This document shows positions 1 through 10,250 of a stretch of 64,000 nt of DNA, one piece after another; position 1 is the first letter of the stretch; each line of letters starts with the position of its first letter. Location of the stretch: the NCBI GenBank assembly GCA_033239125.1, contig BSWB01000004.1:61565501-61629500 (forward strand), written 5' to 3'. The position numbers and the translations under genes were made by a program. Source of the stretch: Fagopyrum homotropicum (Eukaryota; Streptophyta; Magnoliopsida; Caryophyllales; Polygonaceae). A model generated the notes under the pieces. It was not told the DNA's origin. It saw only the letters and a program-made list of their open reading frames with translations, and ran no database searches.

Positions 1-226
1 CACAAATTTTCGTACCTGCATTTGTTAGTTTAGCAATGCATATGAAAATCTCAAAACTAAAAATGCAGAATGCAGTATATCGAAAAATGTCGGATCATAT
101 TTCTCCCTTTTTGTCTTTCAACGAGGGAGAAAAAGCAGTCAAACCAGGAAGTCTTAAAATACGATTACAGACCCAAAAACAAATGTATTTCAACCCATAG
201 AGAAAAACCAGTCAGCTTTAAAACTC

Positions 227-1624
227 CTAATAAAACTTCCTCTTTCCTTTGGATGAAGTTTTCTTATAACGCCAATCATCCATTTCAGCTGCCAAACGTC
301 TTCTCTTTTCTTCAGCTCTTCTCTGTTTAACTACTTCAAACTCAACTTTGGGCAAGAACATTGGCTCTTCATGAGTTGGGTACAGAATTGATTTATTTTG
401 GACACGCCTTTTACAATTCATCAGCATATTCTCAACCTGCTCTTGAGTATGGTGAGCTACATCTTCAGGTATGGGCAAAATACTGCCCATTGTAGTTAGT
501 GTAAGAGCATTCATCAAATACATCTCATTGACTTTAGCATTGATGGTAGCCAGCAACTCAAAATTTGTATCCGTTCTCCTCTTGGCGTCAAACTGAAAAT
601 CAGACAACTCACGATTGAGACAAGCTATTTCTTTTTCACAACCCTCTAACCTGATTTTTGGAGTAGGAGAGGGTTTGACTTCTTCATTTAGATTTTGAGT
701 AACTCCTTTTCCTTTTAAAGTCCATGTTCCTGCAAGAGTTTTCTCAATCCCCAGACATTCTAAGTAGTTCTCGTCAATTTTGTTGTTAATAGACTGTATT
801 TCCTCAGAGGGTGTATCAATTCTGTAATAATCAAAGACCTTAGGCAACAAATTTCCATAAGGCAAGGGAATATATCTCTTAGAGTTGACAGAATGCAGCA
901 TATGGTTGAGAATCAGATTAGGCACATCTATGGCCACATCAGACATAAGCAAATGAATTAATTCCAGAGATTGATCAGTCAACAACTCTCTTGAGTTTGC
1001 ACGAGGAACTACACATCGAACCAGTATGGTGAACACTATTTTGGCCTCTAAGGTTAGAGAAGTATGAGTAAGTTGTCGTGAGTTTGAGTTTGGAATCAGA
1101 AAACTCTCTTTAGCAATACGAACACTCTCAGATCTTGAAGGATAGTTGAATACAACATCTGTAGGAATTCCTAAAATTTCACTTATAATAAGAGTGAGTG
1201 AAATCGAAGTACCTTTGACTAAAGATTCAAGAGTAATACACCCTTTGTCCCTCTTTGTGGTAAGATTAACATAGAATAGTCTCGTGAGCCGTGGAAAAGC
1301 AAAATCTCCAAGGTTTAAAACCTTCCAGACAATTGAACTCTTCAGCTTGTCTATGCAGGGTATCTTGAGTGTATCGAGAAAATCAGTATCCACCAAATCA
1401 CACATACAGAGCGGTCGATTGTGAAAATCATCAAGCCAAGATCCAGAAGCTTGAAAATTGATGAACCATGATGAGGGAAGACCAGTAATCTGAGATGTAT
1501 CCAGATCTTCAGAAGGTTTTTCTTCTTTAGTAATTAAAGAATTCTGAACAACCTTCTTTTTGGAAGATGGAGGAGCAGATCTCTTTCTTCTAGTGCAATG
1601 AGGAAAGTTTGAGAGAGAAATCAA
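227..1624 (-). CDS. Sirevirus env-like / third ORF, 465 aa
   Basis: This intact 465-codon ORF lies downstream of RNase H, where Sireviruses carry an optional env-like gene. The first ~30 residues are basic and serine-rich (TRRKRSAPPSSKKK), like a nuclear signal. Residues ~50-260 form a globular region whose spacing resembles the plant 'putative transposon protein' domain often seen in retroelement third ORFs. Residues ~330-360 and ~425-465 are charged and helical, ending in a lysine/arginine-rich tail. I see no signal peptide and no convincing membrane segment, so calling it an envelope would be positional inference only. It stays open although the neighbouring pol has five stops. The start chosen is the first ATG of the frame. 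Function unknown. Confidence 0.75.
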   Translation of the reverse strand: MISLSNFPHCTRRKRSAPPSSKKKVVQNSLITKEEKPSEDLDTSQITGLPSSWFINFQASGSWLDDFHNRPLCMCDLVDTDFLDTLKIPCIDKLKSSIVWKVLNLGDFAFPRLTRLFYVNLTTKRDKGCITLESLVKGTSISLTLIISEILGIPTDVVFNYPSRSESVRIAKESFLIPNSNSRQLTHTSLTLEAKIVFTILVRCVVPRANSRELLTDQSLELIHLLMSDVAIDVPNLILNHMLHSVNSKRYIPLPYGNLLPKVFDYYRIDTPSEEIQSINNKIDENYLECLGIEKTLAGTWTLKGKGVTQNLNEEVKPSPTPKIRLEGCEKEIACLNRELSDFQFDAKRRTDTNFELLATINAKVNEMYLMNALTLTTMGSILPIPEDVAHHTQEQVENMLMNCKRRVQNKSILYPTHEEPMFLPKVEFEVVKQRRAEEKRRRLAAEMDDWRYKKTSSKGKRKFY

Positions 1625-1951
1625 AGGATTTTGAAATAGGGTTTCTTGTGAAAGGGTAAAAAGATAAGAAGGTAGGTTCTTTTTATCAGAGATATGACAA
1701 AATCTTTTGAGAAAATCAGGCTTTTAAAACCAAATTCAAAATTGTTTCAAACAAAAGATAAAAAAAATATTTTAAGAATTAAAATATCTAAAAGATATTA
1801 ACTCTTAAAGGATCCGTAAAGTCAATTTACCCTTACAAATATGTTTCAAGGCCCCTTGAATTTTATTTCAAGGCCCTTGAAAACATCAATTGGGTTACAT
1901 GCGTAGGACGATTAAAACTCGTTTACTCCCCCTACGTTAATGCTTCCTTGT
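1625..1951 (-). other. Spacer between RNase H and env-like ORF with paired CAAGG palindromes
   Basis: No coding potential was seen. At 1843-1882 there are two near-palindromes back to back, TTTCAAGGCCCCTTGAA and TTTCAAGGCCCTTGAAA, separated by about 5 bp. They are copies of the motif found in this family's LTRs. A C-rich run (ACTCCCCCTACG, about 1924-1936) reads as a purine tract on the coding strand and could be an internal polypurine tract, but the LTR does not begin there. Confidence 0.6.
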
Positions 1952-3475
1952 TCAACATACCAAGCTCCAATCTAATAAAATAAATTGTTCCTCAGGAAGA
2001 GGCTTGGTAAAGATATTTGCAAGCTGCAAGTTAGTTGAGATAAAAGAAATCGAAACATCACCTTTCTCAACATGATCACGTATGAAGTGATGCCTTACAT
2101 CAATATGCTTAGTCCTTGAATGCTGCACAAGATTTTTGGTTATAGTAATAGCACTAGTATTATCACATTTTATAGGAATACCTCTCAAATCAAAGCCAAG
2201 GTCACGAAGTTGTTGAGCAATCCAAAGAATTTGAGCACAACAAGCTCCTACAACTATGTATTCAGCTTCAGCTGTGGATAGGACAACAGAATTTTGCTTC
2301 TTGGAGTGCCAACTGATTAGGGATGACCCTAAGAATTGACAACATCCAGAAGTACTTTTTCTATCGACCTTATAACCTGCAAAGTCTGCATCTGAATAGC
2401 CAACAAGATGAAACGAGCTTTGACGTGGGTACCATAACCCTAGATCCTTAGTGCCATTGAGATACCGAAAAATTCTTTTCACAGCTATCAAGTGTGACTC
2501 TTTAGGATCAACTTGAAATCTTGCACACATGCACACGCTAAACATAATGTCAGGACGACTAGCAATTAGATACAACAATGAACCGATCATACCTCGATAC
2601 TCCTTTTGTACTACACTTTTGCCGTTCTTGTCATGATCTAGCGAAAGTGTTGAACTCATAGGAGTCTTTGCAACCTTAGATTGATCCAATTTCTACTTTT
2701 TAAGCAAGTCTTTAGTATACTTGCTTTGATTGAGGAAAATTCCTTTCTTTGCTTGTGTAACTTGAAGTCCAAGAAAGAAATTTAGCTCTCCCATTAAGCT
2801 CATCTCAAATTCCCTGCACATAATATCTGAAAATTCCTTGCAAAGGGAATCATTAGTAGCACCGAATAATATATCATCAACATAGATTTGTACTACTAAA
2901 ATGTTGTTGCCTCTAGTTCTGATAAACAGTGTTTTATCAATCAAACCTCTTTTGAAACTGTTTTCAAGAAGATATTTAGACAATCTTTCATACCAAGCTC
3001 GAGGAGCTTGCTTAAGACAGTAAAGAGCTTTGTCTAATTTAAAAACATGATCCGGGAATTCATCATTTTCAAAACCAGGAGGTTGAGCAACGTAGACTTC
3101 TTCTTCTAAGAAGCCGTTTAGAAAAGCACATTTTACATCCATTTAAAAAAGTTTTATGCTCATGAAAGATGCAAATGCAAGTAGCATACGTATGGCTTCT
3201 AACTTGGCAACAGGAGCAAAAATCTCCTCATAATCAATACCTTCTTCTTGGTTATAGCCTTGTGCTACAAGTCGTGCTTTGTTTCGTATGACTTTGTCAC
3301 TTTCATCCAATTTGTTTCAAAAGACCCATTTCGTGCCAATAATTGATTGATGCTTTGGTCTTGAAGTAAGAGTCCATACCTTATTCCTCTCAAATTCATT
3401 TAATTCATTTTGCATGGCAATGATCCAGTCTGGTTTTTGAAGAGCTTGAATGTAGTTCTTTGGCTCGACAAGTTA
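1952..3475 (-). pseudogene. Copia reverse transcriptase-RNase H, broken by in-frame stops
   Basis: Reading right to left, the RT begins with a segment matching the usual copia 'KWVF-NKLDESD' and 'KARLVAQGYNQEEGIDY' region, then FLNGFLEEEVYV, LKQAPRAWYERL and the YVDD catalytic box (about 2860-2890). RNase H follows with GYSDADFAG, STAEAEY and CDNTSA, and ends with RTKHIDVRHHFIRD. All parts share one frame, interrupted by TAG at 2693-2695, TAA at 3143-3145, TGA at 3317-3319 and TAA at 3473-3475. The catalytic residues survive but a full-length polyprotein cannot be made. The second tandem copy has the same stops, so decay came before duplication. Confidence 0.92.
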
Positions 3476-3811
3476 TACAAAAGCGGAGAAGGCACAAAGA
3501 TTGTTCACTTTAGATCTAGTTTGAACTCCAGCATTTGGATCTGAGATCACATTCTCTTGTGGATGATACGAGGAGTGTTGAACTTTTCTTCTTTTGACAA
3601 ATGAAGTAGATCCAGAAGGTTGAGTTGTATATGTTTGACTCGATTCAGGTACCGTTTGTGTATTACCTATTGTTCCAATCTCAAGGCCTTGAAGTTGGGT
3701 TTCAAGCCCTTGAAGTGGAGTTCTGTTGTCACGGTTTCCAGTTTCAAGGTCTTGAAGTTGTGTTTTAAGGTCTTGAGGGTTTTCTTTGGTATCTTGAATC
3801 TTTTCCTGCAT
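3473..3811 (-). pseudogene. Copia integrase-RT linker carrying translated CAAGG palindromes
   Basis: This open segment between integrase and RT encodes a low-complexity linker with repeated LQDLET, LQGLET and LQGLEI blocks. At DNA level these are copies of the family palindrome (CTTCAAGGCCTTGA and relatives, about 3685-3780). The noncoding LTR motif is therefore also present, and translated, inside the polyprotein. The frame matches RT (offset a multiple of three) but not integrase, so a frameshift lies between 3811 and 3843. The linker itself has no known enzymatic role. Confidence 0.7.
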
Positions 3812-3842
3812 ATTCTTGTCTTGACCTTTAGGATCTTCCTCT

Positions 3843-4811
3843 TCATCCGAAATGTGATCTTCCCTTTAGATTCAGATTTAAATCTGCAAAACTCTCACTC
3901 AAAGTACCATCATTGCTTTCATCAAAAATAATATGAATGCTTTCCTCAACAACTTTGGTATGTTTGTTATATACTCGATAAGCTTTGTTATTTGCAGCAT
4001 ATCCTATGAATATAGCTTCATCACTACGTGCATCAAATTTCCCAAGAATGACCTTCCCATTGCTGTGAACAAAACAAGTACATCCAAAAGGTTTGAAGTA
4101 TGAAATATTTGGCTTTCTTCCTTTAAAGAGTTCATAAGGAGTCTTTTTCAAAATTGGGAAAATTAAACATCTATTTAAAATACAATTTGTAGTGTTTACT
4201 GCTTCAGCCCAAAAACTCTTTGGCAAATTATTTTCTAAAAGCATTGTCCTAGACATATCCTCAAGAGTGCGGTTCTTACGTTCCACAACTCCATTTTGTT
4301 GAGGAGTTCTAGGAGTTGAAAAATTATGAGAAATACCATATTTTGCACAAAATAAATCAAACTTTAGTTGATCAAATTCTCTACCATGATCACTTCTTAT
4401 AGAAACGATTGGTAGATTTTTCAAACTTTGTAACTCCTTACACAATTTTAAAAACTCAAATAAAGCTTCAGATTTTTCTCGTAGAAAAGATATCCATGTA
4501 AAACGAGAGAAATCATCCACTATAACAAGGATGTATTGTTTTCCTCCGGGAGATTTGACACGCATAGGTCCACAAAGATCCATATGTAAAAGGTCAATAG
4601 GCCGAGAAGAACTTACAGCTTTCTTAGGTTTGAATGAACCTCTTGTTTGTTTACCTTGTGTACACGCCTTACATAGGTCATTAACCTTGAAGTTTAGGTT
4701 TGACAAACCACGTACCAAATCTTTTGTAAGTAACTTCTGCATGGTATGCATGCTTAAATGGCCAAGTCTTCTATGCCAAAGCCTTGGATCATCAATCAAG
4801 GCCTTTAGCTA
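3843..4811 (-). pseudogene. Copia integrase
   Basis: The integrase inserts element cDNA into the genome. An N-terminal HHCC zinc domain is visible (WHRRLGHLSMHTM then CKACTQGK). The DDE core follows with HMDLCGPM (first Asp), RSDHGREF (second Asp) and TPQQNGVVERKNRTL (Glu). The C-terminal copia signature GKFDARSDEAIFIGYA is present. A TAG at 4809-4811 separates it from the protease in the same frame, and a frameshift follows at its C-terminal end. The catalytic triad looks intact. The second copy differs by one residue near the C-terminal signature (Ala to Thr). Confidence 0.93.
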
Positions 4812-5237
4812 TTTTAGCTTAGTTCCTACAACTTGGTTAGTACTCAAAGAATAAACATTATTACATCTAGGACCAGTAAGCACCACTTCTCCCGTCTTTA
4901 TATCTTGAACTTCACATTTATCTGAATCAAACATGACTTTATTGCCTTTATCACAAATTTGAGAAATACTTAGCAGATTATATTTCAAGCCATCAACTAA
5001 ATAAACATCATCAATAAAGTTGTATGAATTATAGCAAATTTTACCAATGCCAATTATGTCACACTTTCCTTTATCACCAAGAGTAATAGTTCTAGATGAT
5101 TGCTTCTTTAAATCTGAGAATAAAGAACTCTTTCCACTCATGTGTCTTGAGCAACCACTATCTAATATCCATTTGTGCTCCTTTACCTTGGTGATATCCT
5201 GCAAAACAGCAAACATCAACCTTTCCGGGTCGACCAA
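4809..5237 (-). pseudogene. Copia aspartic protease
   Basis: The protease processes the Gag-Pol polyprotein. The active-site segment WILDSGCSRHMSG near the start is the typical copia DSG variant, and the end has the LLSISQICDKG block usual for copia proteases. Its 5' end overlaps the gag frame by about 22 bp in a different phase, so a frameshift, natural or degenerative, separates Gag from Pol here. A TAG closes it before integrase. Confidence 0.9.
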
Positions 5238-6879
5238 ATGGCATATTTTGGTTCATACTCAGGTTCAATCATGTTTGGTGGTCTAGTACCTTTAGGAACC
5301 CATATTTGTTTGACCTGTTTCCTTAAACATAAAGGATAGGTGTTTCCGATGATATAAGGATCATTTCTTCCATAAGGACATATAGATTTAACATGACCCT
5401 TTTTACAACAATAGAAGCAGGTAGGCATATGAATGATTTCTTTTGCCATAACAAAAGTGGTGGTAGGTTTTCTAGGAAAGCTCCTATGATACTCTATACC
5501 GTTTTTGTTAAGGAAAGATTGTTGTTCACCCATCATTCTTTCCAGATTAACTTTTGAACGAGTAAACTTAATGAGTGATGCCTTCTGGTCTTGACACGTT
5601 AAAGTCAAATAAACTTTCTCTTTCTCTAAATCGATATAGTTTCGATGTAGAGAAGAGAGGTTGTCCTTGAGAATCAGGTTTTTTGATTCCAAGGCCTTGA
5701 TATTGTCATCAAGATCTTCCTTTTCCGTGTTAAGATTTTCAATCTCCAGAGACATTTCACTCAATTATTTATCTTGTTCATGAAGCTTTTCTTTTAAAGA
5801 ATTTATCCTTATTCTATGTTCCTTATCACTTAAGATAATATCTTTAAGAAATTGTTTAAGGTCAATCTCAAGTTGAGACAAAATTGTACTTACCATATTG
5901 TCGATGTACAGATTTGAGTCATCTTCATGATCGGCCATAAGACACAAGTTTGCTTGTTCTTTTTCATCTTCTGATTCATTTGTTGATTCTGAATCACTCC
6001 ATGAAGCAACCATAGCTTTCTTCTTTCGATCATTCTTCTAGAAGTTGGTCCTCTTCTTTTGTGGACAATCCTTCACCAAATGATCTGTTTCACCACATTC
6101 AAAACAAGTCAGTACTTTCGTTTTCTTATTAGAGTTAGAAAATTTACCTCGGGGTTTTGATGCTCGTGGAAATTCTCGGTTTGTAAATTATTTCTTTAAC
6201 TTGAGAATTCTTGTGAGACCTTTGGAGATCATGGCAAGAGCATCTTCTTCATTATCATCATCACTATCTTCTTCATCAGATGGTAACTCATCTCTTCTGG
6301 ATTTTAATGCCAAATTCTTGGAGTTGGATGGGAGTTCTCCATCTTCTTCACCAAGAACCATTTCATGTGTGATGAGTTTTCCAAGTAGATCATCAAGAGA
6401 AAGAGTAGTGAGATTTTGAGCCTCTTCAATAGCAGTCATCTTTGGTCCCCACTTGGCTTTTGGTAAGCTTCTTAGAACCTTTCTCGCTTTTTCTTCATTT
6501 GTGAAGGTCTTTCCAAGTGAGTCTAGATTGTTCACGATCTCAGTGAATCTAGTGAACATTTCTTTGAATGGTTCATTTGGATTCATCTTGAACAGCTCGT
6601 ATTGTCTAAGAAAGATGATAATCTTTGTTTGCCTGACTTGACTTGTTCCTTCGTAAGTGACACACTGTCCAGGTCAGCCTGAACTGTTTGTCTAAGAAAG
6701 ATGCGGTTGAATTCATTAGCATCTAATCCACAGTAAAGTAGATTCATTGCCTTGTAATTCTTTGACACACTGTCCAGGTCAGCTTGTGTGAAGTCTGATT
6801 CCTTCTTTGGGACTTGGACGCCTTCAACCATTGTCATTGGAACTTTAGGTCCATTTTGAATAATGCTCCAAAGCTCCAT
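5216..6879 (-). pseudogene. Copia gag with two CCHC knuckles, broken
   Basis: Gag forms the virus-like particle. The N-terminal part (6583-6879) contains MELWSIIQNG and NAxEFNRI-like sequence of the plant copia gag (UBN2/DUF4219 type). It breaks by frameshift near 6583-6660 and continues at 6188-6586 (NPNEPFKEMFTRF, then LLGKLITHE). The first knuckle, CFECGETDHLVKDC, lies at about 6065-6110 next to an in-frame stop. A coiled-coil segment follows (5216-5764), then a second knuckle CFYCCKKGHVKSIC and a QIWVPKG block typical of Sirevirus. A 21-bp repeat (TGACACACTG..GGTCAGC, about 6658-6678 and 6764-6784) shows a small internal duplication of the gag N-terminus. Confidence 0.85.
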
Positions 6880-7043
6880 ATCCTAGTCAATAATGAACAT
6901 ACGCATGAGTGCTCTCCAATGAGCGAAGTTGTTGCCACATAAGAGTGGTGGTCGGGATGAGGATCTTCCTTGAGCAAATCCATCATCACCTACAGGATTC
7001 ATGATTAGTATCAATGATGATTAAATCAATAAACGTGAGTCTA

Positions 7044-7055
7044 GCTCTGATACCA
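7044..7055 (-). other. Primer binding site, initiator tRNA-Met type
   Basis: On the minus strand this reads TGGTATCAGAGC, the usual plant complement of the 3' end of initiator tRNA-Met. It lies 2 bp from the LTR boundary (LTR ends TTCA, then AT, then the site), the normal arrangement for the 5' LTR of element A. Confidence 0.92.
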
Positions 7056-7057
7056 AT

Positions 7058-8275
7058 TGAAGAACCGGTAGGTGATATAAATAAGATAAATATTATATTC
7101 TAGAAGGGGGGTTGAATAGAGTATGGAAACTTTTCGCAAAACAAATCTCAAGGCCTTGAAACTCCTTTCAAGGGCCTTGATGTCAATTTGTGCTTCTAGT
7201 GAAACTTTGATTTCAGGGGCTTTGAAACTCTATTTCAAGGGCCTTGACTTCTCGCTTCTGCAAAACAAAGTTAGTCACAATAAAGTATATATGGTGCGGA
7301 ATTGAAAAGATTGACACGAGGATATGTTTACAAAGTTCGATTCTAAATAGCCTACTCTCCGTCATAGGGTATATCCGTAGGATCTAACTATCTATTATCA
7401 GCTTTAAAGAGTCCTAGATACAAACTAGAAGAAATCCCCTTCTTCTCTCACTGTAGCCAATGTTACGATCTAGCTCCAACTCTTAACCTAGCTATAATAG
7501 GCTAGTTAATTCGCAGAGTAACACACTCTAGTATAACACTATTTAGATCATCCAATGGAGCTCTAGTGTTTTCTCTCTCTAAGGGGATAAAGCTTTTGCG
7601 TGAATGAGAGAAAGAAAAACAACGAATGAAGATGATTAGGTTGCTTGAGGATGCAAAGATGTTTTCCGGTGTAAGCTTGTGTATCTTCCTTCTTCGACCA
7701 TCATCTTCATTTATATCTTCTATGGAAAGGTCTTCTAGCCGTTGTAGAGATGACCGTTTGAAGATCAATCTTCTTTTCCATGAAGATCGTAAGGTAGACG
7801 TTGAAAGTCTTCAGCCCCTACGAATACATTGAGTCTTTTACTCCTTGATCTTCTCGTCTTCTCCTGGAAAAGAGAGAGAAGATATTTTTGCCGTTTTGTT
7901 GTTTAGAAAATCTTCTAGAAAAGATTCTCTATTCTTCGGTTGAGATCTTCCTTCGGTTAACAAAATCTTTGGTTGATGAGATCTTCTTGTTACAGAATCT
8001 TCAAAGAAGATCTTTAATTTATTTTGAATCATTTGTTCCGTGCACCTTTGAATTCAAGGCCCTTGATTTCGTCCTTTTGAACTTGTTATCTTCCTTTGTT
8101 CTTGAGTCCAACTTTAAGGCCCTTGACATGTAGATATACAACCTGCACTGAATTCAAACCAACCAAAAATCTAGAAATATAATCAAGTACATTGTTAGTA
8201 TATCCAACTGCTATATTTGTGTGAAGTCTTCCATCATCAACACCTGTAAACCATTTTAATCAAGGTGGAGTTTCA
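7058..8275 (-). repeat. Copia LTR, middle (shared by elements A and B, recombinant)
   Basis: This 1218-bp LTR has TG...CA ends (TGAA/TTCA inverted). It is the 5' LTR of A, with the primer site on its left, and the 3' LTR of B, with the polypurine tract on its right. It contains pairs of CAAGGCCTTG-type palindromes (7146-7250, 8052-8128). Bases 7058-8049 are identical by eye to the right-hand LTR. From 8050 to 8275 there are eight substitutions and two indels. That step in divergence is expected if this LTR arose by crossing-over between the two original LTRs. Confidence 0.9.
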
Positions 8276-8290
8276 ATCTCCCCCTTGATG
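8276..8290 (-). other. Polypurine tract of copia element B
   Basis: The minus strand reads CATCAAGGGGGAGAT, followed directly by the LTR start TGAAACTCC. This is the standard second-strand primer position for element B. The matching tract of element A would lie just outside the left edge of the window. Confidence 0.88.
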
Positions 8291-8525
8291 GAAGACAACA
8301 CAAATTTTCGTACCTGCATTTGTTAGTTTAGCAATGCATATGAAAATCTCAAAACTAAAAATGCAGAATGCAGTATATCGAAAAATGTCGGATCATATTT
8401 CTCCCTTTTTGTCTTTCAACGAGGGAGAAAAAGCAGTCAAACCAGGAAGTCTTAAAATACGATTACAGACCCAAAAACAAATGTATTTTCAACCCATAGA
8501 GAAAAACCAGTCAGCTTTAAAACTC

Positions 8526-9923
8526 CTAATAAAACTTCCTCTTTCCTTTGGATGAAGTTTTCTTATAATGCCAATCATCCATTTCAGCTGCCAAACGTCT
8601 TCTCTTTTCTTCAGCTCTTCTCTGTTTAACTACTTCAAACTCAACTTTGGGCAAGAACATTGGCTCTTCATGAGTTGGGTACAGAATTGATTTATTTTGG
8701 ACACGCCTTTTACAATTCATCAGCATATTCTCAACCTGCTCTTGAGTATGGTGAGCTACATCTTCAGGTATGGGCAAAATACTGCCCATTGTAGTTAGTG
8801 TAAGAGCATTCATCAAATACATCTCATTGACTTTAGCATTGATGGTAGCCAGCAACTCAAAATTTGTATCCGTTCTCCTCTTGGCGTCAAACTGAAAATC
8901 AGACAACTCACGATTGAGACAAGCTATTTCTTTTTCACAACCCTCTAACCTGATTTTTGGAGTAGGAGAGGGTTTGACTTCTTCATTTAGATTTTGAGTA
9001 ACTCCTTTTCCTTTTAAAGTCCATGTTCCTGCAAGAGTTTTCTCAATCCCCAGACATTCTAAGTAGTTCTCGTCAATTTTGTTGTTAATAGACTGTATTT
9101 CCTCAGAGGGTGTATCAATTCTGTAATAATCAAAGACCTTAGGCAACAAATTTCCATAAGGCAAGGGAATATATCTCTTAGAGTTGACAGAATGCAGCAT
9201 ATGGTTGAGAATCAGATTAGGCACATCTATGGCCACATCAGACATAAGCAAATGAATTAATTCCAGAGATTGATCAGTCAACAACTCTCTTGAGTTTGCA
9301 CGAGGAACTACACATCGAACCAGTATGGTGAACACTATTTTGGCCTCTAAGGTTAGAGAAGTATGAGTAAGTTGTCGTGAGTTTGAGTTTGGAATCAGAA
9401 AACTCTCTTTAGCAATACGAACACTCTCAGATCTTGAAGGATAGTTGAATACAACATCTGTAGGAATTCCTAAAATTTCACTTATAATAAGAGTGAGTGA
9501 AATCGAAGTACCTTTGACTAAAGATTCAAGAGTAATACACCCTTTGTCCCTCTTTGTGGTAAGATTAACATAGAATAGTCTCGTGAGCCGTGGAAAAGCA
9601 AAATCTCCAAGGTTTAAAACCTTCCAGACAATTGAACTCTTCAGCTTGTCTATGCAGGGTATCTTGAGTGTATCGAGAAAATCAGTATCCACCAAATCAC
9701 ACATACAGAGCGGTCGATTGTGAAAATCATCAAGCCAAGATCCAGAAGCTTGAAAATTGATGAACCATGATGAGGGAAGACCAGTAATCTGAGATGTATC
9801 CAGATCTTCAGAAGGTTTTTCTTCTTTAGTAATTAAAGAATTCTGAACAACCTTCTTTTTGGAAGATGGAGGAGCAGATCTCTTTCTTCTAGTGCAATGA
9901 GGAAAGTTTGAGAGAGAAATCAA
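8526..9923 (-). CDS. Sirevirus env-like / third ORF, 465 aa (copy B)
   Basis: This is the second intact copy of the 465-codon ORF at 227-1624. It differs by one residue that I can see (Arg to His near the C-terminus, DDWxYKK). The same basic N-terminus, central domain and charged C-terminal helices are present. Confidence 0.75.
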   Translation of the reverse strand: MISLSNFPHCTRRKRSAPPSSKKKVVQNSLITKEEKPSEDLDTSQITGLPSSWFINFQASGSWLDDFHNRPLCMCDLVDTDFLDTLKIPCIDKLKSSIVWKVLNLGDFAFPRLTRLFYVNLTTKRDKGCITLESLVKGTSISLTLIISEILGIPTDVVFNYPSRSESVRIAKESFLIPNSNSRQLTHTSLTLEAKIVFTILVRCVVPRANSRELLTDQSLELIHLLMSDVAIDVPNLILNHMLHSVNSKRYIPLPYGNLLPKVFDYYRIDTPSEEIQSINNKIDENYLECLGIEKTLAGTWTLKGKGVTQNLNEEVKPSPTPKIRLEGCEKEIACLNRELSDFQFDAKRRTDTNFELLATINAKVNEMYLMNALTLTTMGSILPIPEDVAHHTQEQVENMLMNCKRRVQNKSILYPTHEEPMFLPKVEFEVVKQRRAEEKRRRLAAEMDDWHYKKTSSKGKRKFY

Positions 9924-10250
9924 AGGATTTTGAAATAGGGTTTCTTGTGAAAAGGTAAAAAGATAAGAAGGTAGGTTCTTTTTATCAGAGATATGACAAA
10001 ATCTTTTGAGAAAATCAGGCTTTTAAAACCAAATTCAAAATTGTTTCAAACAAAAGATAAAAAAAATATTTTAAGAATTAAAATATCTAAAAGATATTAA
10101 CTCTTAAAGGATCCGTAAAGTCAATTTACCCTTACAAATATGTTTCAAGGCCCCTTGAATTTTATTTCAAGGCCCTTGAAAACATCAATTGGGTTACATG
10201 CGTAGGACGATTAAAACTCGTTTACTCCCCCTACGTTAATGCTTCCTTGT

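Larger units (their letters stand above)
1..8275 (-). mobile_element. Sirevirus-like Ty1/copia element A (left tandem copy, 3' LTR outside window)
   Basis: This is a copia retrotransposon reading right to left. The order on the minus strand is LTR (7058-8275), primer binding site, gag with two CCHC knuckles, protease, integrase, reverse transcriptase, RNase H, then an extra env-like ORF. Protease-integrase-RT-RNase H order defines copia. The WVPK-type segment after the second zinc knuckle, the initiator-Met primer site and the extra ORF after RNase H fit the Sirevirus (SIRE/Maximus) branch. Window base 1 corresponds to base 8299 of the second copy, about 24 bp inside the missing left LTR. Pol is dead through shared stops and frameshifts. 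Lineage is inferred from motifs. Confidence 0.9.

Noticed and set aside
1918..1940. Purine tract after RNase H as the start of a copia LTR
   Set aside because: The sequence following it is not LTR; the true LTR begins beside the tract at 8276-8290.
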